Made by a program: the position numbers and the translations under genes
Part shown: positions 54,388 to 64,000 of the stretch, piece by piece
How positions within the stretch are numbered: the first letter of the stretch is position 1
Layout: every line of letters begins with the position of its first letter
Notes under the pieces: model-generated
Told to the model about the DNA's origin: nothing
Seen by the model: the letters and a program-made list of their open reading frames with translations, nothing else
Databases searched by the model: none
NCBI GenBank assembly: GCA_014058105.1
Contig: JACGCM010001798.1
Span: 1,240,001 to 1,304,000, forward strand
Reading direction: 5' to 3'
Length of the DNA: 64,000 nucleotides
Origin: Kingdonia uniflora
Lineage: Eukaryota > Streptophyta > Magnoliopsida > Ranunculales > Circaeasteraceae

Positions 54388-54975
54388 TGTAGGGACCTAG
54401 CCCTCAGCCTAGTCCAAACTCGAACTACCTCAATATCAAACTCCTGCATTACACATGTGGCATATACATTCAACATTGCTACCTATCCCATGAACTGATA
54501 AAGAGCATGGATCGAGCACTGCAGCAAAGTATAGACAAGTCAAAGACACATGTCTCCCATGAACTAAAAAATTACACATTTAACCTCCACTTACCTTATT
54601 ATTCAGAGAACGTACTTCTACACGATAACAAGCTACATGTAAGGTCTACATATAAAAAAAGTTCAAGAGGAGATAAGGACAAAAAAAACAAGATTATTTA
54701 GACTCTAACACAAGAATTTAAACACTACAAAGCTTCTTATTTCAAGATCAAGCATTTATTGTTCAAAGAGATTACTTGTAATAAGATACCAGCCTCAAGA
54801 AATAAAAGTTGCAGTTACTAAACCCTCAACTCGAGGTCGTGGTTTTTTACCTATTCAAAGGTTTTCCATGCTAAATCACCTTATCATTTCTTGCATTATA
54901 TTAATTTTTTTCACAGATACATTTGGTGTAAGATCTAATTTTGAGCTATTTTGAGCAATGAAATTAGGCATTACA
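54388..54975 (+). repeat. 3' LTR of element B
   Basis: Preceded by acgagggggcgat (polypurine-like). Starts TGTAGGGACCTAGCCC and ends GGCATTACA. Aligns with the 5' LTR. Confidence 0.9.
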
Positions 54976-55309
54976 TTATACCAAAAAGGATAACTTAAGG
55001 AAATCGCCTGATCTTAATCTCTGGTACATAACTTAAGAGTAAAGACTTGAGAAATTTCCTAGGTCATAGTTGATTAATTAAGAGTATGAACATACTTGTA
55101 TTAGCTAAAAAGTTCAAGTATTCTCCTTGTGGATTCGGCCCCTCTCTTACCACGTTCCTCGACAAACGAGTTGAACGTATAAAATTAGGTATTGAGTCGA
55201 AATAAAACAAAAATCCCAACTCATCACGTATCGAACAACCCCCAGTGGAACCGGTAACATATGTCGAGTTAGATGAAACTAACTGTGGTACTAATATCGG
55301 TACCCTCTT
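54976..55309. other. unassigned flank of element B
   Basis: No gene is identified. A phrase tctccttgtggattcgg near 55115 resembles ctccctatggattcgat at 57821 in the Athila-type LTR, so it may be part of a gypsy LTR or leader. A 96-codon minus frame across here and the pol fragment is a shadow. Confidence 0.35.
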
Positions 55310-57310
55310 GAGCAAGGATGAGAAAGTCACCTTGATCGATTTTCTCAAACTCAAGAAAGATTCTTTGCATTGACCTTCACCAAAATGTTAGGCATCGACC
55401 CCAATATCGCCTGCCATATACTAAACCTAGTCGACAATGCCATAGAAGTCAAGTAAAAGAAAAGAAACTTCTCCCCAAAGTTGGGAGACACAATTAATGT
55501 CGAGATCGACAAACTCTTAAACATAAGATTTATTCGCGAAATTCAATACCCAAGTGGATATCCACATATCGCTATAGTTTCAAAGAAAATGGCAAAATCC
55601 ATGTATGTGTCATCTTTACCGACCTCAACAGGAGCATACCCAAAAATAGTTTCCCACTACCCAAAATCAAAAGAATCCTCAACTTTATAGTAGGACATGA
55701 AAGTTTTTCCATGATGGGGACAACATCTAGTTACAACCAGGTACCATTCACAACAACAGACCAAGATAAAACAACTTTCATAATAGAGCAATGATTCTAC
55801 TGCTTTAGTGTAATGCCATTCAGACTAAAAAAGGTACGAGGGCAACAGCGGCTAGTAACAAAGATGTTTAAACCCCCACTCGGAACCAAGATTAGGGTTT
55901 ACATTGATGACTTGCTATGCAAGATCTTGAAGAATGAGTCGCACATTGAAGATCTTACCCAAGTTTTCCAGATCCTTCGATCCTACAACATGTGACTAAG
56001 CCTGATAAATGTCAGTTTGGCATATCTTCTGGTAAGTTTTTAGGGCATCTGATTGGCCAAAGAGGAATAGAAATTTACCCTCAGCAAGTCCGGTCCCCTA
56101 TCGATATGCCCTCCCCCCACAACAAAAAAGAACTATAAAAGTTAGTAGGAAAGATTGCCGCGACAAATCGTTTTATTTCAAAATCCTCAAATTGATATAA
56201 GTGACTTCTTTCCGTCCTCAAAGTAGAAGCGATCAAGAACTATAAAAGAAAAAAACCAGACATCGAGTGGACACCCAAATGTGAGCTAGCATTCCAAGAA
56301 TGGAAAACATACTTAGGTCGACCCCCAGTCATGAGTACACTGGTAGAGGGCAAAACATTATCGCTCTACCTAGCCACCACTGGCGACTCGATAGGCTCTG
56401 TCCTAATTAGGGTCGGTAAGAATGCCGAGAAACCAGTGTATTTTATCAGTAAAATCCTCACATCTGCCGAGTCCAGGAATACAAAGCTGGAAAAGTTGTT
56501 ACTCAACCTCGTCTACACATCGAGAAAATTGAAGCCAAACTTCCAAGCCCACAAGGTTAAAGTAATCATAAGCTACCCGCTCTGAGAGGTTCTAACCAAA
56601 AAGGAAAAATCAGGGATAGTGCAACAGTGGTCCGTAGCGAGCACGACATGTCCTTCAAGAAAAAAATATCCGAAAAAGGATAGGCCTTAGAAGATTTCTG
56701 GTTGAAGACCTCGAATGGGAGGAGCACGATGAAGAAATTCTAGAATATAGGCTAAATCCCCTTGACCCATAGAGCCAAAGCACATGGTGGCAATTTTTTG
56801 CCAAAGAGTGAGAATGAATAAATGGTTTGGAATCGGGATAATTTTGGTTACCCCTTCAAATGACAGACTCGATAAGGTAATCCAGTTGGGTTTCGAATGC
56901 ACTAACAATGAAGCAGAATACGAGACCCTTATACACTTAACCATGGTGTACCTCAACTCTCAGTGTTCATAGACTCACAGCTGGTCGAATGACATTACTC
57001 AAGGGAGAATAATATAAATGGACAAATAATCGACTATACTCAGGCTGTTCGAGATCGAATGGACAAGTTCCCTCAAAAGTCTACCATAACTAATTTTCTG
57101 TGATGAGAGAACAGACATGCAGACGCCTTGGCTTACACTGTGGCTATACTCGGCCGATCAGAGCAGCAACATCTCAACATCGAAGTAGTCAGCCATCCTA
57201 GTATCGACCATATACAAGTTAATATTTTTCCAACAACGACCATGGATGCTAACGCCAAACTTGGCAATTACCATTCTTACTGTGTATTTCAAATAGTTAC
57301 CAAACTTGAC
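55310..57310 (+). pseudogene. third Tat-type pol fragment (reverse transcriptase, both RNase H)
   Basis: Plus strand with many stops: DSFALTFTKMLGIDPNIACH, LGDTINVEIDKLLNIRFIREIQYPSG, VYIDDLLCKI (intact D-D) near 55900, then RNase H (LYLATTGDSIGSVLIRVGKN, VYFISKILTSAESRNTKLEK) at 56331..56585. Then a second RNase H (GIGIILVTPSNDRLDK, ECTNNEAEYETLI) to about 57.1 kb. No integrase is recognised after it. A more distant family than A and B. Confidence 0.75.
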
Positions 57311-57319
57311 TAGAATGAA

Positions 57320-57914
57320 GCTCTTACCCGAGTAGCAATAGTTACATTGTAGTTCTAGGATTAGTTCACTTTTGTAATCTTCTAAAATAGTTATAATCTA
57401 CTTCTAGGCTTAACCATAGCTAGTAAGTGAATTTAGACTATTTAGCCAAAATCCGGTGTTATAACCATTAAATTGGATTTTAGGTCATACACAAAGAGAA
57501 CTCGTAGGAAAAATTTGACCAAGCTTAACCATAGTTGGAAGAATTCCTCTTACACATCGGATTAAGTAAAACCTAATTTGACCAAACCTTAGATTCCTAA
57601 CCATGGATCTAGGATTGACATTTACATCGAAGATGCCCTACCCGAGATTTTTGACATGAATACTCTGCCTAGTAAATCTACATAATTACTATTATTGCTT
57701 TGGTTGGGCCAAATTCTAGTCATAGCTATTCTTTTGTTAATTGTTCTTGTTATTTCTTTCTTTTCAATCTATCTCTTATAAAACCGTAATTTTGCCTAGA
57801 AAGTATTTATTTTCACAAACCTCCCTATGGATTCGATCCCACTCATCCATGCTATAATTCGGCAGGCGTACTTTGAACGGGCATTTTGCTAGAGGCTCTA
57901 AATACCTCTTATCA
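57320..57914 (+). repeat. Athila-like 5' LTR, end certain, start uncertain
   Basis: It ends ..ctcttatca just before aatggcatcgttgccgggga. The phrase ctccctatggattcgatccc near 57821 and the run to the primer site are typical of Athila-group LTR ends. The left boundary could not be placed. Confidence 0.55.
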
Positions 57915-57916
57915 AA

Positions 57917-57934
57917 TGGCATCGTTGCCGGGGA
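57917..57934 (+). other. Athila-type primer-binding site
   Basis: tggcatcgttgccgggga differs by one base from tggcgccgttgccgggga, the site widely used by Athila elements and attributed to tRNA-Asp. Confidence 0.7.
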
Positions 57935-58304
57935 GACATTGTTGAAAACTATTCTTTCTAATACCAAATTTTCTTTGCTAATTATTTTTAATACCGTGCC
58001 AATGATTTCTAAATTCTTTGTTTCTAATATTCGTTGAAAAGTATAGTGGGTTGGTAATACTATTATAGTATTTCTATTTATTGTCGTTTCTCTTTCTGTT
58101 TCTTTAGTTTTATTTAAATATATATATAACACATTTTTGTGGTTTTTGATAACACGTGGAGGCTGCACTTATAGCTTTTCTTGTGATATCTTGGGTACAA
58201 CTTGAAGCCACCTTACCTTGTCTCCTTCCTTCCTAAAAGAAACCATTTTCCAATTGAAATAGTAGTACAAGGTTGCTTGCTTGCAGTACTAGTAAATTTT
58301 CTGT

Positions 58305-59130
58305 TTCAATCTTTTTGGATCTCCCTTAGGTAGTGATTCAAGGTTTACCACTTCCTTACCATAAGAGTTTTGCATGATCTGACCTTTAGTTGTGTGCCTT
58401 ACATTAGTGCTTTTAAGCAGGACTTCAGATCTTGTATAACTTCTTGGTGCTTGGTTTGAGAAGTAAAGGTTCCAATTTGAAGCAACCTATTTGCTTGATT
58501 TAAGGTTGTAGTCGTGCAACTCAGCCAACTTTGGGGGTTCGCTGTTTGCTTGCTTAAGTTGGCATGATTGTTTAAATTTGTTTAAAACTGTTTGCTGTTT
58601 CATACTAATTCCTCCATTTTCATTTTTTTTATTATCATTGTTATTTAAAACAGTAGTACAATCTTTGTGCTTGGTATTGTCTTAGTAAGAAACCTAGGTG
58701 TATACTCTGCATCCTTGACCACGAGCAGCGTTGATAAAGGTATTGTACTTCGGTCCACATTATTTGCTTGCCTAATCTATTGTAGGTCATTCTTATACCC
58801 AACCCATCTAGTGCATTTGTGAGTGGGTTGGTTGATGTTGTGTGCAAGCTTGGTTGCTTAATCCATTAAAGAACAAAAGGAAAGAAGCATGGTATGAAAA
58901 ATTTATCCCTTTCAATCTTTTTGGATCTCTGTTTGGTAGGCCTCGCCTAAAGGATGTGCATTCCCTGACCTTCTTGCATGATTGATTGTGAGATTAGGAC
59001 TATTATTCTTGTACCACTTACTAAACCTAAGGTACTCTAGTTGTTAACTCACTTCTTGATGTTTGGTTAGTTGGTGTTAAAAACATAAAAGCTTCAATTT
59101 GTGAGTAACCTGTTTGGTAGGTTTAGGTAA
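58305..59130. repeat. diverged direct repeat, about 600 bp apart
   Basis: caatctttttggatctc at about 58307 and 58914 starts two parallel segments. Each continues with a ttgcatgat phrase, a ..ttggtttga/ttggttag.. phrase, and a ..ttcaatttg..aacctgtttg.. phrase. An old internal duplication in the Athila-like remnant. Confidence 0.55.
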
Positions 59131-59139
59131 TCCATACAC

Positions 59140-59960
59140 GATTTCTCAGATGATGAGGATGATAAAAAAATTTCTAGAAGTGTGAATTCAACATCCATTT
59201 TTGAGAAAATACGAGCTCCATTTTTATCCCAACCAGTATCACCTTCTTCATCTCTCTTCCTTGAATCCATACCCCCATCGCCTGAGCCTAATGGGGGTAC
59301 TATGACCATAAACGATTTTGAGGACTTATTGCATTTCTGTTGATGAATGCTTAAATTATTTTGAGGACTCGAATGATCCTGAGATTCGTGAAACGGTACA
59401 ATCATTATCATCTGAAAAAGTTATTTAACTTAACCATATCCCTAAGCCAATGAATATCCATGTAAATGGTCAGGATGAGTCCCTTGAGATAAGTTGTGAT
59501 TTTAGGCGCACAAATTTTAAATGTTTGTTGCAGTCAATTGTTCCCTGATCCCTACATCCATAAATATGTTATATAGTTTTTCTTCTACTAAAAGAAAATA
59601 TCTTTTTGAAAAATTATAATTTTGGAGATGCCGCACGGACTTGCTTTGTCATAACTAACTATCACAATTTTTGGAATATCAACGATAATATAGGGGTTTT
59701 GAAAATTTTGTAAGAAAATATCTTTCTCAAAAAATTGAGTTTTGAATCTAGTACATATTCGGGGACAAATACTTGTATATCAATCTTATTATTTACTGCA
59801 ACACGTAGTAATCATATGATTGTATTAAAAATTCTAAAGGAAAATATATTTCCTGTGTATGTATTTGTTTTATCTTGGAGAAAATAGTTTTTCTTGATTT
59901 GTCTAAAATTTTCAACTTGGAATCATCAAATGATAGGCAAAGGTTTTTTAAAAAAATCAT
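59140..59960 (+). pseudogene. decayed unknown reading frame
   Basis: With shifts and stops the plus strand gives IFEKIRAPFLSQPVSPSSSL, PNGGTMTINDFEDLLHF, CLNYFEDSNDPEIRETVQSL, ESLEISCDFRRTNFKCLLQS and repeated KENIF phrases. The run of plausible protein over about 800 bases suggests a former gene, perhaps of the Athila remnant. No family recognised. Confidence 0.35.
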
Positions 59961-61432
59961 ATAGAATTAGTTTTGAGCACTCTCTGGTTTTTACATAATA
60001 TATCTACCCAATTAAAGGCTAATATTGATGATAACCATTCATGTGTTATCTGGTTTTTGAAAGAGAATTTGCAACCATGACAGTACATTACCTTTTCAAC
60101 TTTGTACCCTTCCAGTCATATTAAAAATTTTAAGTTTGGGGGTACATTCGTCTGGCTGAAGAAGGTAAACTTAACGCTTCTTGGGAGGCAACCCATAACA
60201 CATTCAGGTGAGAAATTTCAATTTTTATCCTCCATTTTTTTATGTTCTTAAACATTGAGGGAAATATTTCATTTAAGTTTGGGGGTAGGAAACCATTTCT
60301 TTAAATACATTTTGAAGAAAAGTGAAATAATGGCATTTTGACAATTTATGATATATTTTTGACGAATTTCTAAACACTTAAAACTGATTTTACCTTAATA
60401 TAAATATTATGAAAAAACCTAAATTTTGAAATTGTACCAAGTATACACTAGAATATTTGGGACTATTTTAAGCTATATGTATTATCTTTATATTAACGAC
60501 TAATTCAAGTTAGTTTGGCATATTTTGAAAACATGCACTTTACTGTAGTTTTGCAATTAATACCTTCAATAGATTTTTGCTCAGTATAAGGGAAATTTAG
60601 CATTTATGTTAAAAATAGTTTGCTACAAGGGAGACAACTGTCTATGAATAAGTTCATTCCAAAGAATAATAATAATGAGCCAAATGTGTTACAAAAACTT
60701 TTACACTGCAAGGCTACTCGCATGATTAAGAACTGAAAGAGGAAAAATTATCACCAACTCGAGTTTGACCATGAACTATATGAAAGGAGCACAATAAAAT
60801 ATTACTTGTGAGAATCTGAGTCTAGGTCATGATGGGGCACCCTACCCCGGCAACCTTAGCCAATTGGCGGGGATTGTCGATCGAAAACTCCTTGTTACGG
60901 AGGCTTCACTAAGAAACAATGTACTGAAAAGAAAATGTTTGCAAAAAAAAAGAAAAAAGAAAAATTCTAGGAAGAAGAATTGATTAATGCACTTGTCGAA
61001 CTGACCATTGAATTTATTCCAGTAAGAACTAGACTACCAAAAATAGAGTAAATTATTTTTGACAACGTATTAGGCGATAAAACTATTTTCACTGTACACT
61101 CAAATATAGCTAAAGCAAAATACTTAAATCTCTTTCTAATCTTTAGGTAGTACCTCTAATTTCGGATAAGCTTAAAATATTCTTTGGTATACTTTGGAGA
61201 ATAACAAGTTTAAGGATTTTTTTCATTGGTATATTTTTGTCACAACTAAGTAAGAATAAGTTTACTGGAAATGAGTCATATATATTATAGAATTGTTTAA
61301 AATGTCATTGTTGACTTTTGTGGGTATAGTCACTGCAAACCCTCACGAGACAACACTCATCCACTAGGCTAAACCTGGAGGTTTAACGGTTTGTTCCATA
61401 TGCTAAATGCAATCGTTCTCCCTGCGAAAGTG

Positions 61433-61990
61433 CACTACAAGAAAAACTACATTTAGGGATGGCAAAAAAATATCCCAAAAGTCTAATAATCCGTCCCTAC
61501 AGCTATTAGGGACGTCTTTAGGGACGGTAAAGTGTTATCCCTTGAGGGTGGCGTCCCAAATACATTAGGGACGGACACATCCGTTTCTAATACTATTAAG
61601 GACGGCTTTAGAGACGCCAAAAATCCGTCTCTAAAGGTCTTTGTTTTTTAACTCTTTTGGGGACGGAGTACAAACGTCCCTAATACATAATATTAGAGAC
61701 GAATTTGATTGTCTCTAAAAGTATGGCGCCAAATTTTCCCTCTAGCGCCAATATTATTGGGGACGGATTATTTTGTCTCTAATACACAATATTTGAAACA
61801 GATTTGTTTATCTCTAAAAGTATGGCGCCAAATTTTCCCGTCAGTGCTAATATTATTGGGGACAGATTATTTTGTTTCTAATACATAATATTTGAGACGA
61901 ATTTGTTTACCTCTAAAAGTATGGTGCCAATATTAATAGAGACCAAATAAATCGTTCCTAAAGAAGGTAATGCTAAATGTAGCATTTTTA
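61433..61990. mobile_element. CACTA transposon terminus with subterminal repeats
   Basis: CACTACAAGAAAAAC at 61433 is the canonical plant CACTA terminal inverted repeat. It is followed by many gggacgg / ccgtccc motifs in both orientations up to about 61960, the usual subterminal transposase-binding repeats. The opposite end (..cttgtagtg) is not found to the right, so the element is truncated or runs out of the window. Confidence 0.75.
61630..61950. repeat. subterminal tandem repeat, about 100-bp unit, three copies
   Basis: ctctaaaagtatggcgcc recurs near 61713, 61813 and 61912, with tattattggggacggattattttgtctctaat-type spacer. Period about 100. Confidence 0.8.
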
Positions 61991-63388
61991 CAATTTGAAT
62001 TACACCCCTGTTAAATAGTATAAATTATTCATCAACCACAAGTTAATTTAAAAGAGAGATTTATTTACAAGGTTCCACAAACACCAATTTCATATAAATA
62101 AATAAGGTCTCAATCTACCTAAAACATTAAAAATTATTGCTCAATCACTAAATACAACTTGAGCATTCAAATTAATTATCCAACCTCTTACGCACTAAAC
62201 ATGGAACCATCAACACACGAACAATATCTCTACGTATAATAAACACTTACTTGTATCGCTCCCATAATTATTAATAAACTACCTGAAACAAAGAAAAATC
62301 AAATTGTTACAACCTCAACTACAACATATAAAAATAATTACAAACCAAAAGAAAATAAAACAATGAGGTACACATTATGAAACTGAAAATATAAAAAATC
62401 AAATGACGCGTTACATCTATATCAAAGTCCTGCGCGGAAGCAAATCAAATAGGAGAAATCCTACCGAAATTTTGACAACACTTACTCTGTAAATTGGACA
62501 TTTCCATTTTACCTGCTAGAAAATATGTACAATTTATAAACACTCAAGTGAATAACGTAATCTTTCGGTTTGAGAACGCTTAGGGCCAGTATACACATAG
62601 CACGCTCCCAATTCCTAAGATTATGAAATCCACACAAATTGCACGACAATTGGATAACACATTAAAGTCATATCAACCATGAGGCCTGATAATATATATA
62701 AATCTCAACAACTATAAACATTAACATTTGATTAAATATAATTTCATAGCATGAGTATAAATATCTAGAAGTTGCGACACTATACCACCAAATGTTACTC
62801 GACATGAAGTATGATAAAATGTAAAGTATTCGTATACATCAAGAATAAACATACCTGAAAGGACTAGAAGGCTCTTGCAACCAGTATTTTGTCCAAAAAG
62901 AATATCAGTGTCAATCTACAAAGCAAAAACATTTACAGTTAATAATGCCCAAAAGTCACTTTCAAAATGTTCAATTTTACCAAGTCAGTATTAATGTAGA
63001 AAGAGTTTTGGGTAGTGGCGAAGACCAAAATGGAGAACGAAGTAGGTAGTTTGGGAAAGGATATCGCTCCATGGAAGGAATTTGCGACACACCCTAGCTT
63101 TAGCAACTCTATTCTTTAAAGCTAGATGCAAAGCCCAAGAAGACCGGCTACATAGGCTGGTGGCCCTTAAAAAAGTGATAGATCATATTAGTCTAAAAAG
63201 TGGTTAGGGCTTTAAAAAGGCCCCCATAGTGAGGAGAGTGAGCATTAGCCATTGGGTGTGTTGCGGGTATAGGTATCCGAAAAATCATTGGGCTTTAGTA
63301 GTTGTAGTTTGGAGGTGTGAATTGGAAAAGGCGTTGAAACCTTCTGGTGCCTTAGTTTAAATGTAGGTAAGCGCCTTCGAAGTGCGAG
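61991..63388. other. no gene recognised
   Basis: AT-rich up to about 63.0 kb, possibly the interior of the CACTA element; no transposase text was found on either strand. From about 63.0 kb composition changes to a more balanced one without coding sense. Confidence 0.4.
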
Positions 63389-63480
63389 TTGGTGTTTAGG
63401 ATTCACAAGTCCTTGCACTCCACTACGAAGATCGTGGGAGTTGGTGTTTAGGATTCCCGAGTCCTTGCCCTCCACTACAC
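63389..63480. repeat. two-copy 52-bp repeat
   Basis: gttggtgtttaggattc followed by c(a/g)agtccttg and cctccac-type end, twice. Confidence 0.75.
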
Positions 63481-63574
63481 GAGTCCTAAACTACAAAAAA
63501 GCTCCACTAGGGTTTTTTTTTTTTGTAGCTCTTTCTTTTGAGACCTAGCTTTCAAAGCAAAGGGACATTCAGAG

Positions 63575-63830
63575 GGAAGGGTTCATACCTGTGCATTTAA
63601 AACAGATACCTGTGGGACATTCAGAAGAAGGGTTTCATACCTTTGCAACATCAGACACCTTTGCAATGGCAGATACCTTGGCAACATCAGACACCGTACA
63701 CAAGTTCGCATTTAAAACAGATACCTTGGCAACATCATACACCGTACGCAAGTTTGTATTTAAAACAGATACCTTTGCAAATCAGGGGCACCGTACGCAA
63801 GTTCGCATTTAAAACAGATACCTTTGCAAC
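63575..63830. repeat. tandem repeat, about 50-bp unit
   Basis: catttaaaacagatacc recurs (about 63594, 63708, 63759, 63808) in a unit accgtacgcaagttcg..cagatacctttgcaacatca. The left copies are a variant with gggacattcaga. The open frames across it are only repeat translations. It ends at the mitochondrial-type rRNA piece. Confidence 0.85.
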
Positions 63831-63840
63831 GAATGAGTCA

Positions 63841-63862
63841 TTCCGGCTACTTATTCACCGCA

Positions 63863-63893
<31 letters not shown>

Positions 63894-64000
63894 TCTTCAT
63901 GTTCCCGAGTTGCAGAGAACAATCCGAACTGAGGCAATCTTTCTGGATTCGCTCCGCCTTACAGACTTGCTTCCCATTGGCATTGGCATTGCCATTGTAG
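63841..64000 (-). rRNA. rrn18: mitochondrial-type small-subunit rRNA fragment (nuclear insertion)
   Basis: On the minus strand it holds the conserved 3' half of small-subunit rRNA: ctacaatggcaatgcc, gattgcctcagttcgg, ggaatcgctagtaatcgcgg and gcggtgaataagta. The variant ttctctgcaactcgggaac is that of plant mitochondria, not plastids. It breaks off at 63841 just where the gtaccc block should follow. A triplicated atgcca step near the right edge looks like a small expansion. It continues beyond the window. With its nuclear transposon surroundings it is most likely a nuclear copy of mitochondrial DNA. Confidence 0.8.

Larger units (their letters stand above)
41241..54975 (+). mobile_element. Tat-lineage Ty3/gypsy retrotransposon B (13.7 kb)
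   Basis: Same plan as element A: LTRs (597 and 588 bp, TGTAGGGACC..ATTACA), primer site, gag, protease, reverse transcriptase, RNase H, second RNase H, integrase, tandem repeats, antisense block, purine tract, LTR. It differs from A in LTR sequence and repeat unit and is a separate family of the same lineage. More decayed than A in pol: YIDD reads YIDN, and two acidic residues of the second RNase H are changed. The flanks (gtttg left, ttata right) do not match, so the target duplication is lost or one flank has been replaced. Confidence 0.85.
57935..61432 (+). mobile_element. Athila-like remnant without recognisable gag-pol
   Basis: It follows the primer site. Two taagtttgggggta motifs (60131..60144 and 60274..60287) and tgggaggcaaccca at 60182 are characteristic of the untranslated 3' part of Athila elements. 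No reverse transcriptase or integrase is seen in about 3.5 kb, so it is deleted or non-autonomous. The 3' LTR was not delimited. Confidence 0.6.

Noticed and set aside
41236..54980. Target-site duplication for element B
   Set aside because: Left flank gtttg and right flank ttata do not match. No duplication is claimed.
63591..63885. Two overlapping open frames as a repeat protein
   Set aside because: They are translations of the 50-bp tandem repeat in two frames; no start context or conservation.
1..64000. CRISPR arrays, bacterial operons, tRNA genes
   Set aside because: No spaced direct repeats of that kind and no cloverleaf recognised. The short tandem arrays are contiguous, without unique spacers, and lie in plant transposons.

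Overview
This is nuclear DNA of a flowering plant, probably a eudicot. The evidence is spliced short-intron genes, fragments of nuclear genes for plastid proteins, a plant F-box gene, and dense plant transposons: Tat- and Athila-type Ty3/gypsy, Ty1/copia, L1-type LINE, Helitron and CACTA. A piece of plant-mitochondrial small-subunit rRNA lies at the right edge. The species cannot be told from the window. Almost everything is mobile DNA. The only genes that look intact are two small secreted cysteine-rich peptide genes (27809..28184 and 38926..39283), a diverged duplicate pair now separated by a transposon pile-up.

Left part, 1..27.3 kb, is a four-level nest read from host-sequence continuity. 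A minus-strand Tat-like element F has its 5' LTR split into 2856..3026 and 26922..27325, and a related element G (LTR 1444..1982) sits inside F. The F LTR is split by a Helitron (3027..26921: TC start, hairpin plus CTAG end, insertion between A and T). The Helitron carries gene fragments: a probable thioredoxin-m first exon, a DUF295-type F-box gene, and exons 1-2 of plastid chaperonin CPN60-beta. The F-box gene is in turn cut by a 17.08-kb Tat element A (5055..22134), and A carries a 2.5-kb solo LTR (13736..16279, TSD TATTG). Each layer resumes exactly across the inserted one.

Middle part, 27.3..41.2 kb: cysteine-rich peptide gene 1, a duplicated flank, then an L1-type LINE remnant on the minus strand. 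The LINE is split by a copia element D (29764..34769, TSD AATAT), a short gag-only copia derivative C (35306..37938, TSD CTTAC) and a roughly 400-bp insertion. Cysteine-rich peptide gene 2 and a gypsy protease fragment follow.

Right part, 41.2..64 kb: a second Tat element B (41241..54975), a third Tat pol fragment (about 55.3..57.3 kb), an Athila-like remnant (about 57.3..61.4 kb), one CACTA terminus (61433 onward), short tandem repeats, and a nuclear copy of mitochondrial rRNA.

The most interesting system is shared by elements A and B. Downstream of integrase and a tandem-repeat array, each carries a 6-8 kb block coding on the opposite strand. It includes a spliced, coiled-coil-rich gene whose three clearest splice sites lie at matching places in the two elements, plus at least two further small antisense reading frames. 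All are now broken by stops, but the protein-level similarity between A and B indicates a real antisense gene set that travels with this retrotransposon lineage.
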